The notes: generated by a model not told the origin, from the letters alone. Numbered from the stretch's first letter, positions 21,949 to 35,249 are shown. The stretch is DNA of 64,000 bases from Paralithodes platypus (GCA_032716605.1 CM064512.1:27395273-27459272), one strand, 5' to 3'. Numbers and translations are program-made.

Positions 21949-23530
21949 GTAGAAGGCTAATTTAGGCTATAGGCAAACAATAAACAAGATCCTGGTAGTA
22001 ATATTGGTCAGGCAGTCGGCCATGTTGAACTTTGTATATTGGAATACGAAATCATAATTTTATAGTGTTTATTATATGTAGCTAAGTGATAGTCCTCTGT
22101 CTGAAATCAACACCCAGTTTCATGGTCGTTATTTAATGTGGAATTGGTAACCTCCTTCCTTCATGCATAACTGATGTATTTTGACGACCCCATTACAATT
22201 TTACTCTGGCTTGTATTGAATTAATTTATTCAGCTTAAGGGGTGATCTTTAGAAGCAAAACTCGATTGCACAAACCTTATTTATCCTTTTAACCCCACTA
22301 GTTCTTTCTAAAGTGAATACAATCACCAGCCTGATGGTACCAAAAACATGATCATCATCGCATATAATCAAACTGAAACTGAAAACATATGGCATAGTAA
22401 TATATAGCTCTTTTCATATTAACACTTTGTTCCTTAGGTCGCTCGATGCGGTAAGAACAAAATCTATACAGTAAAGAGATTCAGAATAGACTGGGAATCT
22501 TTTATTTTGCCAAGAAAATCCTGACCGAGGCAGTAAAAGTTCCCCAGCTGAAAGGGTTTACTGTCTGGCAGAGTAGAGCTTGGGTGGCTTGTATAGAATT
22601 CAGGAAATATACATACAGTTGTGGACGAAACTCAGTGATGCACTCTATCCTTAAACGTTATGACAGAAGTAGTGATATGCATAAATAAATTCGCAAGAGC
22701 TCACTAACATTTGTCAGTACCTTCACATTGCCATTATAACAACTTATTATATTGTTTCACACTTAAAGGCTTACACGTTTGTCACAGGCAAAAGCAAGGT
22801 AATCGTACATGTGTAGTACCATGGGTTGCCCTATGCACAGTCAAAATATACAGTTTGCCGAAATAATATTAAATCAATGGAAAGGACATTTAACTTGACA
22901 TTTCACCGACGTTAAATTAAAATAGTAATCATGGGCCATTAGAAACACACAAGGATTGTTTAGGAAATATTACAATATCTTAAGATAACCCAGTTTCGGC
23001 ATGTCTTCACTTATAGCAATTGCCTGCAAAGGGTAACTAATTATACACGTTTGCCCTTCTGTGCTACCGAGGTCCACTTCCCATAGAGGGTTTTACAAAC
23101 TGTTATTTAAAATACTAATAAAGTTCAGGACTGATGATATGAACTACCAAGTATTCAGAAAGGCAATGCTCACTAACAAACTATTATATTTTGCTAGATT
23201 CCCCCTAAACAGTGATACAGTAAAACATTTGTCCTTTGCCTGTTTGCTAAAATCACTCCAACCTCCAGGGACTTCACTTCCCCTGTGTTGTCTCAGAGTT
23301 CTTTCTCTTTAGGGACCCGCATTCTCGTCTGCAAGATAAATTTAAATTAACTTTTTCACTTTTGTCCTTCAATACATCCATTAACCGCAGTGTCTCAAGA
23401 TGTAATTATGAATGATAGTCTCTGCTCCCCATGTGGCATACTTAAGTTTAAATTTACGTGAAGACTGTTGTTTTTATATTAAAGCTACACACATACACAA
23501 TAATACAGTCGCATAGTACAGAAAACTGAA
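21949..23530. other. AT-rich stretch, nothing recognised
   Basis: No coding domain, Pol III boxes or internal repeat found. An 83-codon plus-strand frame at 23061-23312 has no recognisable content. Confidence 0.45.
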
Positions 23531-23544
23531 CTGGCAGGGAATAA

Positions 23545-24075
23545 TTAGATTGCCGGTAACATCATCTGTTTATTACCAGATGTCATGATCCCCAAGTGGG
23601 TGGGGATGGGACTTGTTCCTCCCCGCACCAATTTTCCTCTTATGCCTCTCAATTCAATAGATAAACCTCCCTCTCCCTCTGCCTTTCTGTCTCTTTGCCC
23701 TTCCACTTCAGTCTCACTAGATGTAATGATCACCAAGGGGGTGGGGATGGGGCTTGTCCCTCCTAATACCACTTTTACTCTTATGTCTCTCAATTCAATA
23801 GAGCCACCTCACTCTCCCTCTGTTCTGTCTCTTTACCCTTCCACCTCAGTCTCATGCACTCTTTTAGTAATTATTTCACTCTTCATACGCTCCACATGAC
23901 CGTGCCACCTCAAGGCGTTTATCGTCACTCTCTCCGGCACATCCAACTCCACACCAAGTTGTTCTCATAGTGTCTGTGTATCCAAACTGGCGCCACATGC
24001 ACTTCCCAAGTAGATTAGCTCCATCCTTCCCACTCTAGATTCACTAAACGTCTCTCAAACAACGTCCATGATACA
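23545..24075 (-). pseudogene. LINE C-terminal fragment
   Basis: Minus-strand reading frames at about 24060-23850 encode the same C-terminal module as 59610-60079: a MELIYLGSACG segment, then LRWHGHVERMKSE and a ITKRVHETEVEGQ stretch. This module follows the RT domain in a widespread class of non-LTR elements. The 3' end is tandemly duplicated with a 140-bp period (units starting at 23585 and 23725). Several stops break the frame. It is a 5'-truncated insertion. Confidence 0.65.
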
Positions 24076-25365
24076 CTTCCATACTAGTAATACAGGCAGT
24101 ATATGAAAGGCGACATTAATCGTAAGTCAGCTCGAGTGACGTCTTCACAATAGAAGAGAGGAATTAAAATAAATACTTTACAAAATAATGTATTTGTTAG
24201 ATTAAACAACTGCTGCATAAGATAAATACTGATCAGAAAATCGTGGTAATGTTAAAAGGCTAACTTGAATACATTACTTTAGTCGATTTGCCCAAGTAAT
24301 AATTAAGGTACAGACATTTCAATAATTGAAGACCACTTGTAATACTTCTTTCTTCTAATAATATCCTTATTCAATATTAGCACAGCTGTGGAACCTTATT
24401 TTATGTATTAACATGGAATTATATACCAAATGTATAGCTAATCACAACTATAATAATGTTCTGTTTTATTTGACACAGACAACTATACAACAATGCTATA
24501 ATATTATTTAGTTAAAATACTAGTTATGTTTTGTTTCTGGACCACAGGCCACCTTTTCTTGCTATCATACTTTGATTTTGTTTCCATCACTTTTATCCTT
24601 GTAGTGGACTACCAAACTTTCCTCCTTTCTCCCTCTTAATCTGTTGGAAGTTGTTAATACTCTATTTATTTTGTTCTCTCCTTCCTGCCTCCTCAACACA
24701 ACATTCAGTAAACAGGGAGCGGGACAACCGGCGATTTTTTTTTTTCCAACTATTTATAATAACTTTATGACTTACATTTTTACCCCTCGCAAAGGCAAGG
24801 CAAAAACATTTCCGAAGTATCATGAGTTGGCCTTTGTACAGTTGGCAGTATGGTTTTGTATCCACGCTGTCATATTTTATAAGTAACATAACATAATTGA
24901 CTTGAAGAATATTTTGCTATAAACCCTTTGTTGGTCAAATTGTATATTTACTGCTTAGGAAAATACACTTAAATATAATCATGTTAATTTTCATTCCATA
25001 AACAAAACCACATGATGTATTCAAATCCATGTGACCAACCATACAACCACCTGTAATGAATATCGTACATTATAACACTTGGTAGGCAATAAAGACATGT
25101 TGTTATAATACTTAGACATTTTCTAAAGTATATTATATTGGTGTGGATCAGCTACTTGTGCGAACGTTTGTACATCCTCGGGGCTTTGTTATTGACCTAA
25201 TGGATACAGTCAGCGCACTGCAACCTATATTCAGCAAGAAGCTAGATGAAGTTGCACTATATCTTACAGCTGGGTGTAATTAGTGTCGCTGATCTGCATT
25301 TGCAAATTAATCACTATTCCTTCCCTTAAATAATTGCCTGCCATATGGCTAACCACTTATATTCA
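24076..25365. other. AT-rich stretch, nothing recognised
   Basis: No recognisable coding domain or repeat boundary. Short frames on both strands at 24644-24889 overlap one another and are taken as chance. Confidence 0.45.
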
Positions 25366-25535
25366 TTACCTCATAATATGTAATGGTTGAAGCATGTAAG
25401 TTCTGTATCAGATATCCTAGGTTTGAATCCTGTGAGAATCACATGCTTTCATTAATTTCATTTGGGGGTTATTGGTGTAAAGAACGATGATAACAATCAT
25501 TTCAATAGGTTCAGGAATATTTCGTAGCCAGGTCG
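25366..25535 (+). mobile_element. tRNA-derived SINE, second family, copy 1
   Basis: Shares about 140 bases with 46870-47010, including TAATGGTTGAAGC-type A-box sequence and the B box GGTTTGAATCC (25420-25430). The shared region continues with ATCACATGCTTTCAT and GGGTTATTGGTGT. The B box has one C-to-T change relative to copy 2. No clear tail or target duplication. Confidence 0.55.
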
Positions 25536-25594
25536 GTCCTATGTGATCTTTGCCCCATAAAATATTATTTCCTTTCGCTTAATCATTGGACTGT

Positions 25595-27377
25595 GTTACG
25601 ACCGGGACTCGTATAAAACAAGGGCTCTTAATCATTGGACTAGAAAGGCACACAGCCACAACGGTAACACTAGATCCAACCCTCGAACTTATAATGCCGG
25701 CGCACAACAACACCTACACCCTCCAGAGTTAAATCTGCGATAGCGGGGTATCCTCTAACTCGGTATAAATGCACTACTACTACAGGCTGATGATCTCTGG
25801 TACAGCCTGATCACAACAACATACAATTACGTTAATAATGTATACAAGGAAAAAGATAGAGCTTAATTAAATCACTGGAATGATTTAATGCAAACAAGAA
25901 GAAGGTATAATTAAAGTTACTCTAAACAATAATAAACTGTCACTCCTATATTAAAGAAAGTGAATGAAAGTCCTAAAGCATCGAACGGGAATCTTCTGAA
26001 GAAAGTCTGATGCTGCTTAAGATGATCGAATCGGATTTTGATCTGTTATATAAAGCTGGGACAAGATATGACAAGTGTAGGGACATACAGTGTTAACTGG
26101 CACGGGAATAATAATAAATGCGCAATAGTATTATCTCCAACAACACAAGAAGTACTTCCTCAGGCAACACAAAAACATGCTCGGGTTGTGCAACTCAACA
26201 ACAACCAAGGCTTGCTATCAACGTTAATAAAAATGCTGCATACATAACATAAGAGTTTATAATCCTAATCGGGTGTCTGCTAGGCAAATAAAGTCTAGCT
26301 GGGATGTCGTAGGCTAGGAAACAATGGCTGAGCAAGCGGCTCGTAGCCTAGCGAGGTCCTTAAGACTGTACGGCCAAATTACGTTAAATGACGGGGTGCT
26401 CTCTTGAGAGATCCAGATCGCTAGTATCTGGTTCTCTCCTGGCGACCCTCTTCAAGTCAAAGCAAAACGAGTTAGCACAGTGTTGGGTGGCAGAGGCAAA
26501 TCCCTCACTCGCAACACAGTGCTAAACTCACAAGGTACACAGTCAGAAAGACAACCTAGGCTTCCCACGTATCCGTTGCGATTGTACAGGTTCAACAAAA
26601 CCTGGTACACATCGGAAATCACAACATCAATAGCCTTACCCCAGTCTAGCATTAAATAGCCCAGCAGACAACCAAGAAATAGGTAGAGAGACACCGCGAG
26701 TGTGTCGAACCTCTACAGACAAAATGTTAACCCCTCCAAAATGTCTAACTAAACATGAGATATCTGAGAGCTTCAGCATATAATACATGGCCGATATATG
26801 AAATCGTGCAGAACCAAATTATGATATTAAATAGATTAGAAGCATAAGAGGTAAGAAGTTGAGAGAGAGAGAAAGTGTTCTATAGGTAGAAGTCGGGGAC
26901 AGGTGGCAAGGGAGGTGTGAAGGGTATGCTGGTCAGGCAAGCTCTGAGGAAGGTAGCTCTCTCAGGATCACACAAAGGCATGGTGGTCGGCCAATCACAG
27001 GCCGATACGTCACAAGGCAGCAGGCCTCCAGAAGGCGCCAGGAACCACCAGCCAATCAAAACTGAGAGAAAGACCGCGCGGCGAGAAACTCCTCCGGGAG
27101 GGAGGAGGGAGGAGGAAATCAACACTCACTGCCCCCATGCTGTTCGCTTGCTCTCTCTCTCTCAACTTTACTACAATGCATCTTATGTTCTACTCATGAT
27201 ATAAAATGCTTCCCGTTGTCACAGATGAAAATAAAGACCACCACGGGACTGTCTGTAACAACACGAACACTATGAAAGAAAGAACAACATTCTCTGATAA
27301 CTGTAGCCCATTTCACTGCCCTGGCGAGCGCTAGTGGCTACCGGGAGGCGATTCTGCCAATGCTGGTAGGCATCACA
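25595..27377 (-). repeat. 3' LTR of element D
   Basis: Plus strand reads TGTTACGACCGGG to GGCATCACA, so in element sense it runs TGTGATG...GTCGTAACA. It matches 44986-46779 closely. Two CCAAT-type boxes (CCAATCA at 26991 and 27052 on the plus strand) and a CT-rich patch lie in it. On the element strand it is preceded by the purine-rich CTTGGGCGGGG (27378-27388), the likely polypurine tract. Confidence 0.88.
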
Positions 27378-27925
27378 CCCCGCCCAAGATATGGGACGCT
27401 CAACATTAGGCGAGCACCATATCTGACAAGGCAGAATTCCGCAAGACCCGCCACAACCAGCCACCCCGCCAGAAAAAAATGAAATGTAAAGCTCAATCAT
27501 AAACAAAATAAAATTTTAGCATAAATCAAATCTTATAACCCCTCCCAAACATAATAGTATAATTCTAGCCTGTTGTGCTCCCTGAGCGAGCTTCACAGAG
27601 CCCAGCCTCCTAAGTGAAAGACAGGTTCAAGTTAGAACTTTAGCTATAACATTGGCAACTTACAATTAACTATCAAAAGAAAGAGTTTTTATGTGATTTT
27701 TTGTATTTGATTTTAATGTTGTTTTTGACGGCTGCTCTACAGGGGCAAGCCTAATTTTTCTCCACTCTCAACACACACTGACTGAACGGCAAGGGTTCCC
27801 CTGCAAACAAACCCTCCTGTGACAAACAATCAGCCAAAACATTATCAGTGCCCTTAGCATGCCACACATCCAACTTGTGTTCTGGCAGCACAACAACACC
27901 TGACACTGATAAACTGCTCAGTTCA
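27378..27925 (-). pseudogene. Element D 3' region with RNase H remnant
   Basis: Minus-strand VWHAKGTDNVLADCLS, at about 27815-27870, corresponds to the last RNase H motif of A and C (RHIAGCDNVIADCLSRV). The rest of RNase H and the connection are absent: sequence jumps from the middle of RT at 27926 to this motif. The following 3' untranslated patch matches the same region of A, including a GTGGAGAAAAATTAGGC block. Confidence 0.65.
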
Positions 27926-28537
27926 TCACAAGACTATGCACTTCTCTTCGCTCTTTCCGGGCAACGGGACCTGCCAATATTCTTTCACTAGTTCTACCTT
28001 CGTGATAAATGAGGCAGCCCCGATGCGGTCTGTGGTATCGTCAACTCTAGGTAATGGATAGGCGTCTGCCAGGGGTAATGCTTCCACACTCTTGCAATCA
28101 CCATACACACGGATCTTGCAACTCAACTCAGGTTGCAAACTCACTGGCAATGACCATTCACGATATCCCTTATCCCTCAGACCCTTGGGCAATGGATAGG
28201 TGTCTGTCAGGGATAATGCTTCCACACTCTTGCAATCACCATACACACGGATCTTGCCACGCAACTCCGGTTGCAAACTCACTGGCAACGACCACTCACG
28301 ATATCCCTTATCTCTCAGACCCTTTTTCCACATGTCGTCTAGCTCTGTTTTCACGACAGGCTGTTGAGCAGGATTTATACGGTAGGGAATTAAACTGAGC
28401 CTTGCACTGTCTCCAGCCTCCATGTCGGATTCTACCCCGTACATCAGGCCTGGAGAAGCAACAAACATGCGGATGCACTGCCACAGCCTAGTAAACAACT
28501 TATCTCGCAGAACAACATGCCTAGTGCCCTCCCACAA
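27926..28537 (-). pseudogene. Element D reverse transcriptase remnant with in-frame tandem duplication
   Basis: About 200 codons align to the start of RT in A and C: ARLSLIPYRINPAQQP, LQPELRGKIRVYGD and ADAYPLPRVDDTTDRIG up to ELVKEYWQVPL. A 46-codon segment (KGLRDKG to TYPLP) occurs twice in tandem; the 138-bp units start near 28053 and 28191. The duplication repeats the finger motifs ahead of the palm. The YLDD active site and the thumb are gone. The frame stays open through the duplication but the product could not polymerise. Confidence 0.78.
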
Positions 28538-29616
28538 CCCAGCCGAGACCGCAGCTTCTAACCTGTAGTCTCCCTCCCTCCTCCACCTTCGTCCCTAGAA
28601 CAGCCAGGTCATGAGAGGGACAATCAGTACCACCTGTGTAGTCACTCCCATAGTTCATTATTGCTAAGGCTTCCCCGCCGATACCGTACATGCGCACCCC
28701 CGCATTCCTTACGACTACATCTGCCTGCTCAGCATCACCGCTTTTAGCGACATGGCCAGATACAGTCGGTCTATGATAGGGCTGCTGCATTCGACTAGAG
28801 CAGCATTGGGAGGCTATGCGACGACCGGGCACATCCACTCCACAGCTAACCTCACCAATCTGCTCAAAGTCCTCCTTTTGACCACCACCCTTGGCAGCCA
28901 TGGGTCGACCCTGACCTGACAACCATGTCCAGGCCTCGTCGCCCACCTTGAACCACCGAAACAACGAGGCTAACAGTCTATCAACATTCAGGTGACCTGC
29001 CCGCGGAACATCTTGCACCGCCTGAGTTGTGAGGCTCGGGTGCTCGGCACGACCAGTGGGGTATGAACCGAGCTGGTGCTGGAGCGCTGCACACTGCTGC
29101 TCAGGCAGGTGCTCTAGCGCTTCCACAGCCACCAGACTCGTGTCCCCCGCCCACTGCTCCGCCGAGGCATGATAATCCCAACTCTCCTCCACCTGTGCCC
29201 TACTGCCCCCCTCTCCTTCTCCTCCTTGGCCGCTGCAGACCAACGCAGGGACAGTAGGCTGCTCAGGTGGTTGCCTCACAAACTCCTCCAACAGGTTAAC
29301 ATGACATGTTTCCCCGTCCTCGTGTTCGATAGCCCCGTTCCCACAACTCTCCTCCAACTGGGAACTACTAATTCGCGGAGTGCCATCACGCCCAACCATG
29401 TCACTAGGGGTGACAGATTCTGGGGCCACTCCGGAGCTCACCACTGAGTCAAGTACTAAGCCACCAAGGAGAGCCGCTGGAGCAAAACTCACAAAACTCC
29501 CAACTTTAGCTTGCTCCTTCCGACCGTTCCTCCGCTGATCTGAAGGCTGAGGAACAGGCTGTGACACTTTGGATGCAAGAGATCTAGTAACAACGCACAC
29601 CATAGGTTGTACTTGA
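28521..29616 (-). pseudogene. Element D scrambled Pol remnant, open for about 370 codons
   Basis: After MVCVVTRSLASKVSQP (matching the post-protease linker of A) the frame passes the pre-integrase linker and then jumps in frame from EDGE to CHVNLLEEFVRQPPEQP, the end of the integrase C-terminal domain. The whole integrase core is thereby missing. It continues to AEHPSLTTQAVQDV, just before RT, and then switches to a piece resembling the integrase zinc-binding module (PRAGHLNVDRLLASL). The join may have used the shared GACGT-like coding of QDV and HDV. The remainder is not recognisable. Confidence 0.7.
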
Positions 29617-29620
29617 CAAT

Positions 29621-31459
29621 TGTGATGCATATCCACGTGTGAGCATGCTGTAGTCATGCCCCACTCTCGCTAGGATCGTCAGGGCAGGAACTTTGGCTGT
29701 AGTCTATATAGAGTTTCCTAACTCAGTTCATGTGAGCCGTTGTACTATAAGTATTATGAATATGTATTTTGTTTTCATCTGAGTCAACGAGTTCTATTTT
29801 ATATCATTAGTTATAAGTATTGTGTGTAAAACTTATTTGTAATGATGGGAAGAGAAACAGCCACAGTTAGGTGTCAGTGGGTACGCCAGGCAGGAGGTAG
29901 GCCTAACTCACTAGCACTCCTCCCTCCCTCAGTGCTAGGGGGGGCCTTTGTGTATCCCAGAGGAGAGAGAGAAATTACGTAATGGTTGTCAGTGGGCGGT
30001 CCTTAGTAGTTCACGTTAGGCTCACTAGAGAGCCGGGTATAAAAGGGAAGTCTAGCCATTTTTTCATCAGAACTCATTAGGCAGAGCGACTTCTCATTTC
30101 CCTTGCTAACTATTTATATTCTTCTGACTGATGGGAACTTTCTCTACTACCTTACATTCTTATTTCCGCTTTTCCCTGCCCTGTTTAACTTCCATGGTCC
30201 CGTTGGTGCAGAGCTAGTCAGCCAACGTATTATCGCTTGAGTTCTCACGAGATACTTGCCTATTAGATAGCCTATTTTGGAAGGGTTGACTTAGAATAGG
30301 ATTGATTTATGTTTGTTGCACTTGTATATGCATTTCCCTGTGTGTTATTATTATTATTCCGTTTTCTGCTAGTCTAGGTAATGCTAGACTGGGGTAAGGC
30401 TTTTCTGTGTTACGAGTTGTTGTTTGATGCAGTGGTTAAGCGATAAAGCTGCATACTCGTTTCGGTTCAGTGAAGCCTAGGTTGTCTTCGCGGCTGACAG
30501 TGTTGAGTTAATAATTTACAGTGCGTGAGGGCAAGAGCCTAACCACCCTGTATTTTATTAACAGTTTGTTTTTACTTTGTCAAGGAGCCGGGAGAAAACC
30601 AGATACAAGGGATCTGGATTTCTCAAAGTGCACTTGTTAGTTTTAATGTAATACTTTAAACAGTCGTGAGGACTTCGCTAGGCTACGAGCCGTTTTTGCT
30701 CAGTCACTGCTACCTTTTTGCCAACTGTACCCCAGCTAGACTTTACTCGATTATTAGATACAGAATAGTATTGAAGCTTTCCTTATTTATGATATTGTTT
30801 ATGCACTATTGATTTCATGTGTTGCAAGCTTGTCTACTTTAGTGATTAGTGGCCCACGAGCACAATCCGAGTAGGCTATTGCCGTTGCATTTGCGGAGTA
30901 CATCGTTTTAATGTTTGCCATTTACTATTGCATATTCTTTTAATTATTCTTATGCCAATTTAAGCCTTTAATAGTATTTAATTGCCAGTGTTTTTGCTTA
31001 TTGAATTACTGTTCAAAATCCGATACGTACTTCTTACGAGCATCCAAGAAGCATCTAACTTTTTTCAGAAGATTCCTTGCTCGATGCTTAAGGACTATTA
31101 ATTAACGTAACGTAATAGTGCCGATCCGAAGTAGAGGGTGGTGGACTTCTTAAGTTCATAGTCAAGGGTGGATTACTTCGGCTTCGGCCAACACTATTCT
31201 TTGGTGTTTTTGTTTCTTACTTCATTGTTTGATTGTTGACCAGACTAGATAATTCCTGTCTCTTTATTAGTCTGTTGTTGAACACTAGTACCGAGTTCTT
31301 GTATACCCCGTTATAGCAGATTGAACTCTGATGGGTATTGGTGTTTTATGTTCGGCTGGCAGTACTCAGGGGTTGGGATCGTGTGTTTCCGTTGTGGCAG
31401 CGAGCCGTATTAGAGTCCTGATTGAGAGCCCTTGTGTACCCGAGTGCCAGTTCGTAACA
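29621..31459 (+). mobile_element. Solo A-type LTR in element D
   Basis: A full-length LTR from TGTGATGCAT to TTCGTAACA with no internal region. Flanks are CAAT (29617-29620) and CACT (31460-31463), a 4-bp target duplication with one mismatch; the family sequence of D predicts CACT. It is closest to the solo LTR at 32013. Relative to the others it lacks about 11 bases near 29652. Its TATA box is at 30038. A solo LTR is the expected product of recombination between the LTRs of a full copy. Confidence 0.9.
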
Positions 31460-31463
31460 CACT

Positions 31464-31519
31464 TCTCTACCCACTTCTGTTCCTCCCTACTCACGTCGGC
31501 CGGCTTCTCGGCAACGACT
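31464..31519 (-). pseudogene. Element D protease-end fragment
   Basis: Minus-strand VVAEKPADVSREEQKWVEKC, broken off on one side by element C (target duplication GACT, 31516-31519) and on the other by the solo LTR. It continues the chain from 42703-42876 to 29616. Confidence 0.8.
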
Positions 31520-32012
31520 TGTGAGGCTTCTGCATAGTAACCACGTGCGGGCATGCGCGCGCACCGGCTGGTGGTAGCCGGCCGGCAGGCTTTCCCTTAG
31601 TATATATCCTACGACAATGTAACTAATGTCTGGGATATTCTTATGTTGTTTCACAGCTTGAAGCTGCCCTTATTCTTAACCAACGCATCTTAGTATATTT
31701 TATTCTCGATAGTTGATTGTTTCATTATAATATATAAGATGTAAGTCTAGTGAGAGCGGGAAGAGACGAGCGGGAGAGAGACACCGGCTTGGGACGTTGC
31801 TTCGCGCGGAGAGTTCAGCTTGGGACGAGCCTGAAGCGCTGCCACATGCATTTGATTGCAACGTTAGGCTTAGTTTCGACTCACGCACGGGGTAGAGGAT
31901 TTTGACCAGGCAACTGTGTTGAGTGTTGCCAAGCCTGGGATGTATTCTGCATGCCTAGTGAGGGGTCCAGACAGATTCAAGACTCAGAGCTCACCTCATT
32001 GTCGTACCCTTC
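31520..32012 (+). repeat. Left LTR of element C, first part
   Basis: Starts TGTGAGGCTTCTGC and matches 40812 onward. It breaks at 32012 where an A-type LTR inserted, duplicating CTTC. Confidence 0.88.
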
Positions 32013-33866
32013 TGTGACGCATGTCCACGTGTGAGCTTGCTGTACAGAACGCCTAGTCATGCCCCACTCTCGCTAGGATCGTCAGGGCAGGAACTTTGGC
32101 TGTAGTCTATGTAGAGTTTCCTAACTTAGTTCATGTGAGCCGTTGTACTATAAGTATTATGAATATGTATTTTGTTTTCATCTGAGTCAACAAGTTCTAT
32201 TTTATATCATTAGTTATATGTATTGTGTGTAAAACTTATTTGTAATGATGGGAAGAGAAACAGCCACAGTTGGGGGTCAGTGGGTGCGCCAGGCGGGAGG
32301 TGGGCCTAACTCACTCGCATTCCTCCCTCCCTCAGTGCTAGGGGAGCCTTTGTGTATCCCAGAGGAGAGAGAAATTACGTAATGGTTGTCAGTGGGCGGT
32401 CCTTAGTAGTTCACGTTGGGCTCACTAGACGGCCGGGTATAAAAGGGAAGTCTAGCCATTTTTTCATCAGAACTCATTAGGCAGAGCGACTTCTCATTTC
32501 CCTTGCTAACTATATATATTCTTCTGACTGATGGGAACTTTCTCTACTACCTTACATTCTTATCTCCTATTTTCCCTACCCTGTTTAACTTCCATGGTCC
32601 CGTTGGTGCAGAGCTAGTCAGCCAACGTATTATCGCTTGAGTTCTCACGAGATACTTGCCTATTAGATAGCCTATTTTGCAACTTAGAATTGACTTAGAA
32701 TAGGATTGATTTATGTTTGTTGCACTTGTATATGCATTTCCCTGTGTGTTATTATTATTATTCCTGTTTTCTGCTAGTCTAGGTAGTGCTAGACTGGGGT
32801 AAGGCTTTTCTGTGTTACAAGTTGTTGTTTGATGCAGTGGTTAAGCGATAAACCTGCATACTCGTTTCGGTTCAGTGAAGCCTAGGTTGTCTTCGCGGCT
32901 GACTGTGTTGAGTTAATAATTTACAGTGCGTGAGGGCAAGAGCCTAACCACCCTGTATTTTATTAATAGTTTGTTTTTACTTTGTCAAGGAGCCGGGAGA
33001 AAACCAGATACAAGGGATCTGGATTTCTCAAATTGCACTTGTTAGTTTTAACGTAATACTTTAAACAGTCGTGAGGACTTCGCTAGGCTACGAGCCATTT
33101 TTGCTCAGTCACTGCTACCTTTTTTTGCCTACAGTACCCCAGCTAGACTTTACTCGATTAGTAGATACAGAATAGTATTGAAGCTTTCCTTATGTATGAT
33201 ATTGTTTATGCACTATTGATTTCATGTGTTGCAAGCTTGGCTACTTTAGTGATTAGTGGCCCACGAGCACAATCCGAGTAGGCTATTGCCGTTGCATTTG
33301 CGGAGTACTTCGTTTTAATGTTTGCCATTTACTATTGCATATTCTTTTAATTATTCTTATGCCAATTTAAGCCTTTAATAGTATTTAATTGCCAGGGTTT
33401 TTACTTATTGAATTACTGTTCAAAATCCGATACGTACTTCTTACGAGCATCCAAGAAGCATCTAACTTTTTTCAGAAGATTCCTTGCTCGATGCTTAAGG
33501 ACTATTAATTAACGTAACGTAATAGTGCCGAACCGAAGTAGAGGGTGGAGGACTTCTTAAGTTCATAGTCAAGGGTGGATTACTTCGGCTTCGGCCAACA
33601 CTATTCTTTGGTGTTGTTGTTTCTTACTTCATTGTTTGATTGTTGACCAGACTAGATAATTCCTGTCTCTTTATTAGTCTGTTGTTGAACACTAGTACCG
33701 AGTTCTTGTATACCCCGTTATAGCAGATTGAACTCTGGAGGGTATTGGTGTTTTTTGTTCGGCTGGCAGTACTCAGGGGTTGGGATCGTGTGTTTCCGTT
33801 GTGGCAGCGAGCCGTATTCGAGTCCTGATTGAGAGCCCTTGTGTACCAGAGTGCCAGTTCGTAACA
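32013..33866 (+). mobile_element. Solo A-type LTR inside the left LTR of element C
   Basis: Runs TGTGACGCATG to GTTCGTAACA. Flanks are CTTC (32009-32012) and CTTT (33867-33870). The right LTR of C reads CTTCGG at the same place, so the mismatch is a CpG-type C-to-T change after insertion. TATA box at 32438. No internal region remains. Confidence 0.9.
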
Positions 33867-35249
33867 CTTTGGACCCCCTTGATATCTATCCCTCTCAACC
33901 CCACTTAGAAACGTTCTCTCTTACTTTGTATACCTTCTTTCCACTACTTCACCAATCTATTTAATTATCCCATCCCCTTGATAGACCTTATATCTATTAT
34001 TGTATTAACGACGAGCTCTCAGATAACTAGATAGAATTTTGGGCCTTATGCAGGGATGTAATTGTTAATGAGACCTAGGAAGCTTTTTTTGTTGTCTCAT
34101 ATTTGGTGGTTTCATGCTTGCTAGTGTGTTCTTGTGTCAGGTTAGCAGGGGCTAGACTGGAGGGGGGCTTTTTGCGATCCTTTAAGTAAAGTCTGCTGGT
34201 GCGAGTCCCGTGGACCCGCACGACTTTACTAGGATACCCGTGGGAGTCTGGGGGGCATTTTTTTGTCTGTGTCCCTGTGTGTCTAGCGTGGTGTTGTGTG
34301 AGGGCCATTGCCTAGTCCACTCAGCACTGCGCTAGCACGTCTTGCTTTTGTTTTAGGGTCGCCAGGAGAGAGTCAGATACTTGCGATCTGAGTCTCTCAA
34401 GAGTCTTTCAATTAGAGTAATTTGGCGCACAGACTTGGGAACGTCCCTAGGCTAGAGCAGGTGGCTCAGCCCGGGTATCCGAAGCCTATATCCTTCCAGC
34501 TAGACCTCTGCCACCTGGCAGATTAACAGCTAGGGGTTTATTATCTCTGCTTGCTTGTTATTGTGCCACAGTTTACCGTTTTTGTGAGCATTGTGAGTTA
34601 GGGTGTGGCTTAGAGACTCTGTCCGAGCAGGCTTGCCTGACTAAGAGTGAGAAGCACACCTGTATGTGGTTATGTTGCGAGTTGCTGCCTTTATTTAATT
34701 ATACCTATGCCATTATACACTGTATGTCCTATCACTAGTATTTATTCCTGCTTATGAGTTAAGAGTTCTCTAAATCCGTAACATACTTTCTTTGCTAAGC
34801 ATCAGATCCTACAGTAGCCGCATGCAGTTTAGAGACCCGCATCTTGTCTACCTGTACGATGTTTTGAGGACTGTTTGCTTTCACCTTCTTTCACGCAGGG
34901 TGATTAGTTGTATTAATTAACGTAACGTTAAATGTACTTTCTTCTAGTTTGTTATTAAATTGTTTCTGCAATTTAATTCCGTTATCTATCTTTTCCTTGA
35001 AGCTTTAAGTCAACTTAATTGTGTGATCTTTTATATAGCCTGCTTGACTATCAGCAGTCTATAGTGCGTGCACCCTGTAACCGAGTCATAGGATACCTCG
35101 TTGTCCAGGCAGGACTCTTGACGGTTTAGGGTGGTTTGTTGCCTGGGTTTATAGATAAGGGTTGGATCTAGCGTTTTCCGTTGTTGCTTGTTGCCGCATA
35201 CCTAGTCCAATAGAAAGAGCCCAGTGTTTATATATCCCAGGACGTAACA
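33867..35249 (+). repeat. Left LTR of element C, second part
   Basis: Resumes at GGACCCCCTTGATATC and ends CCCAGGACGTAACA. It is almost identical to about 41330-42698. The primer-binding site TGGCGACCTTGC follows two bases later at 35252. Confidence 0.9.

Noticed and set aside
31331..31554. Separate small genes at the D-solo LTR junction
   Set aside because: The frames are chimeras of LTR sequence and a protease fragment of element D.
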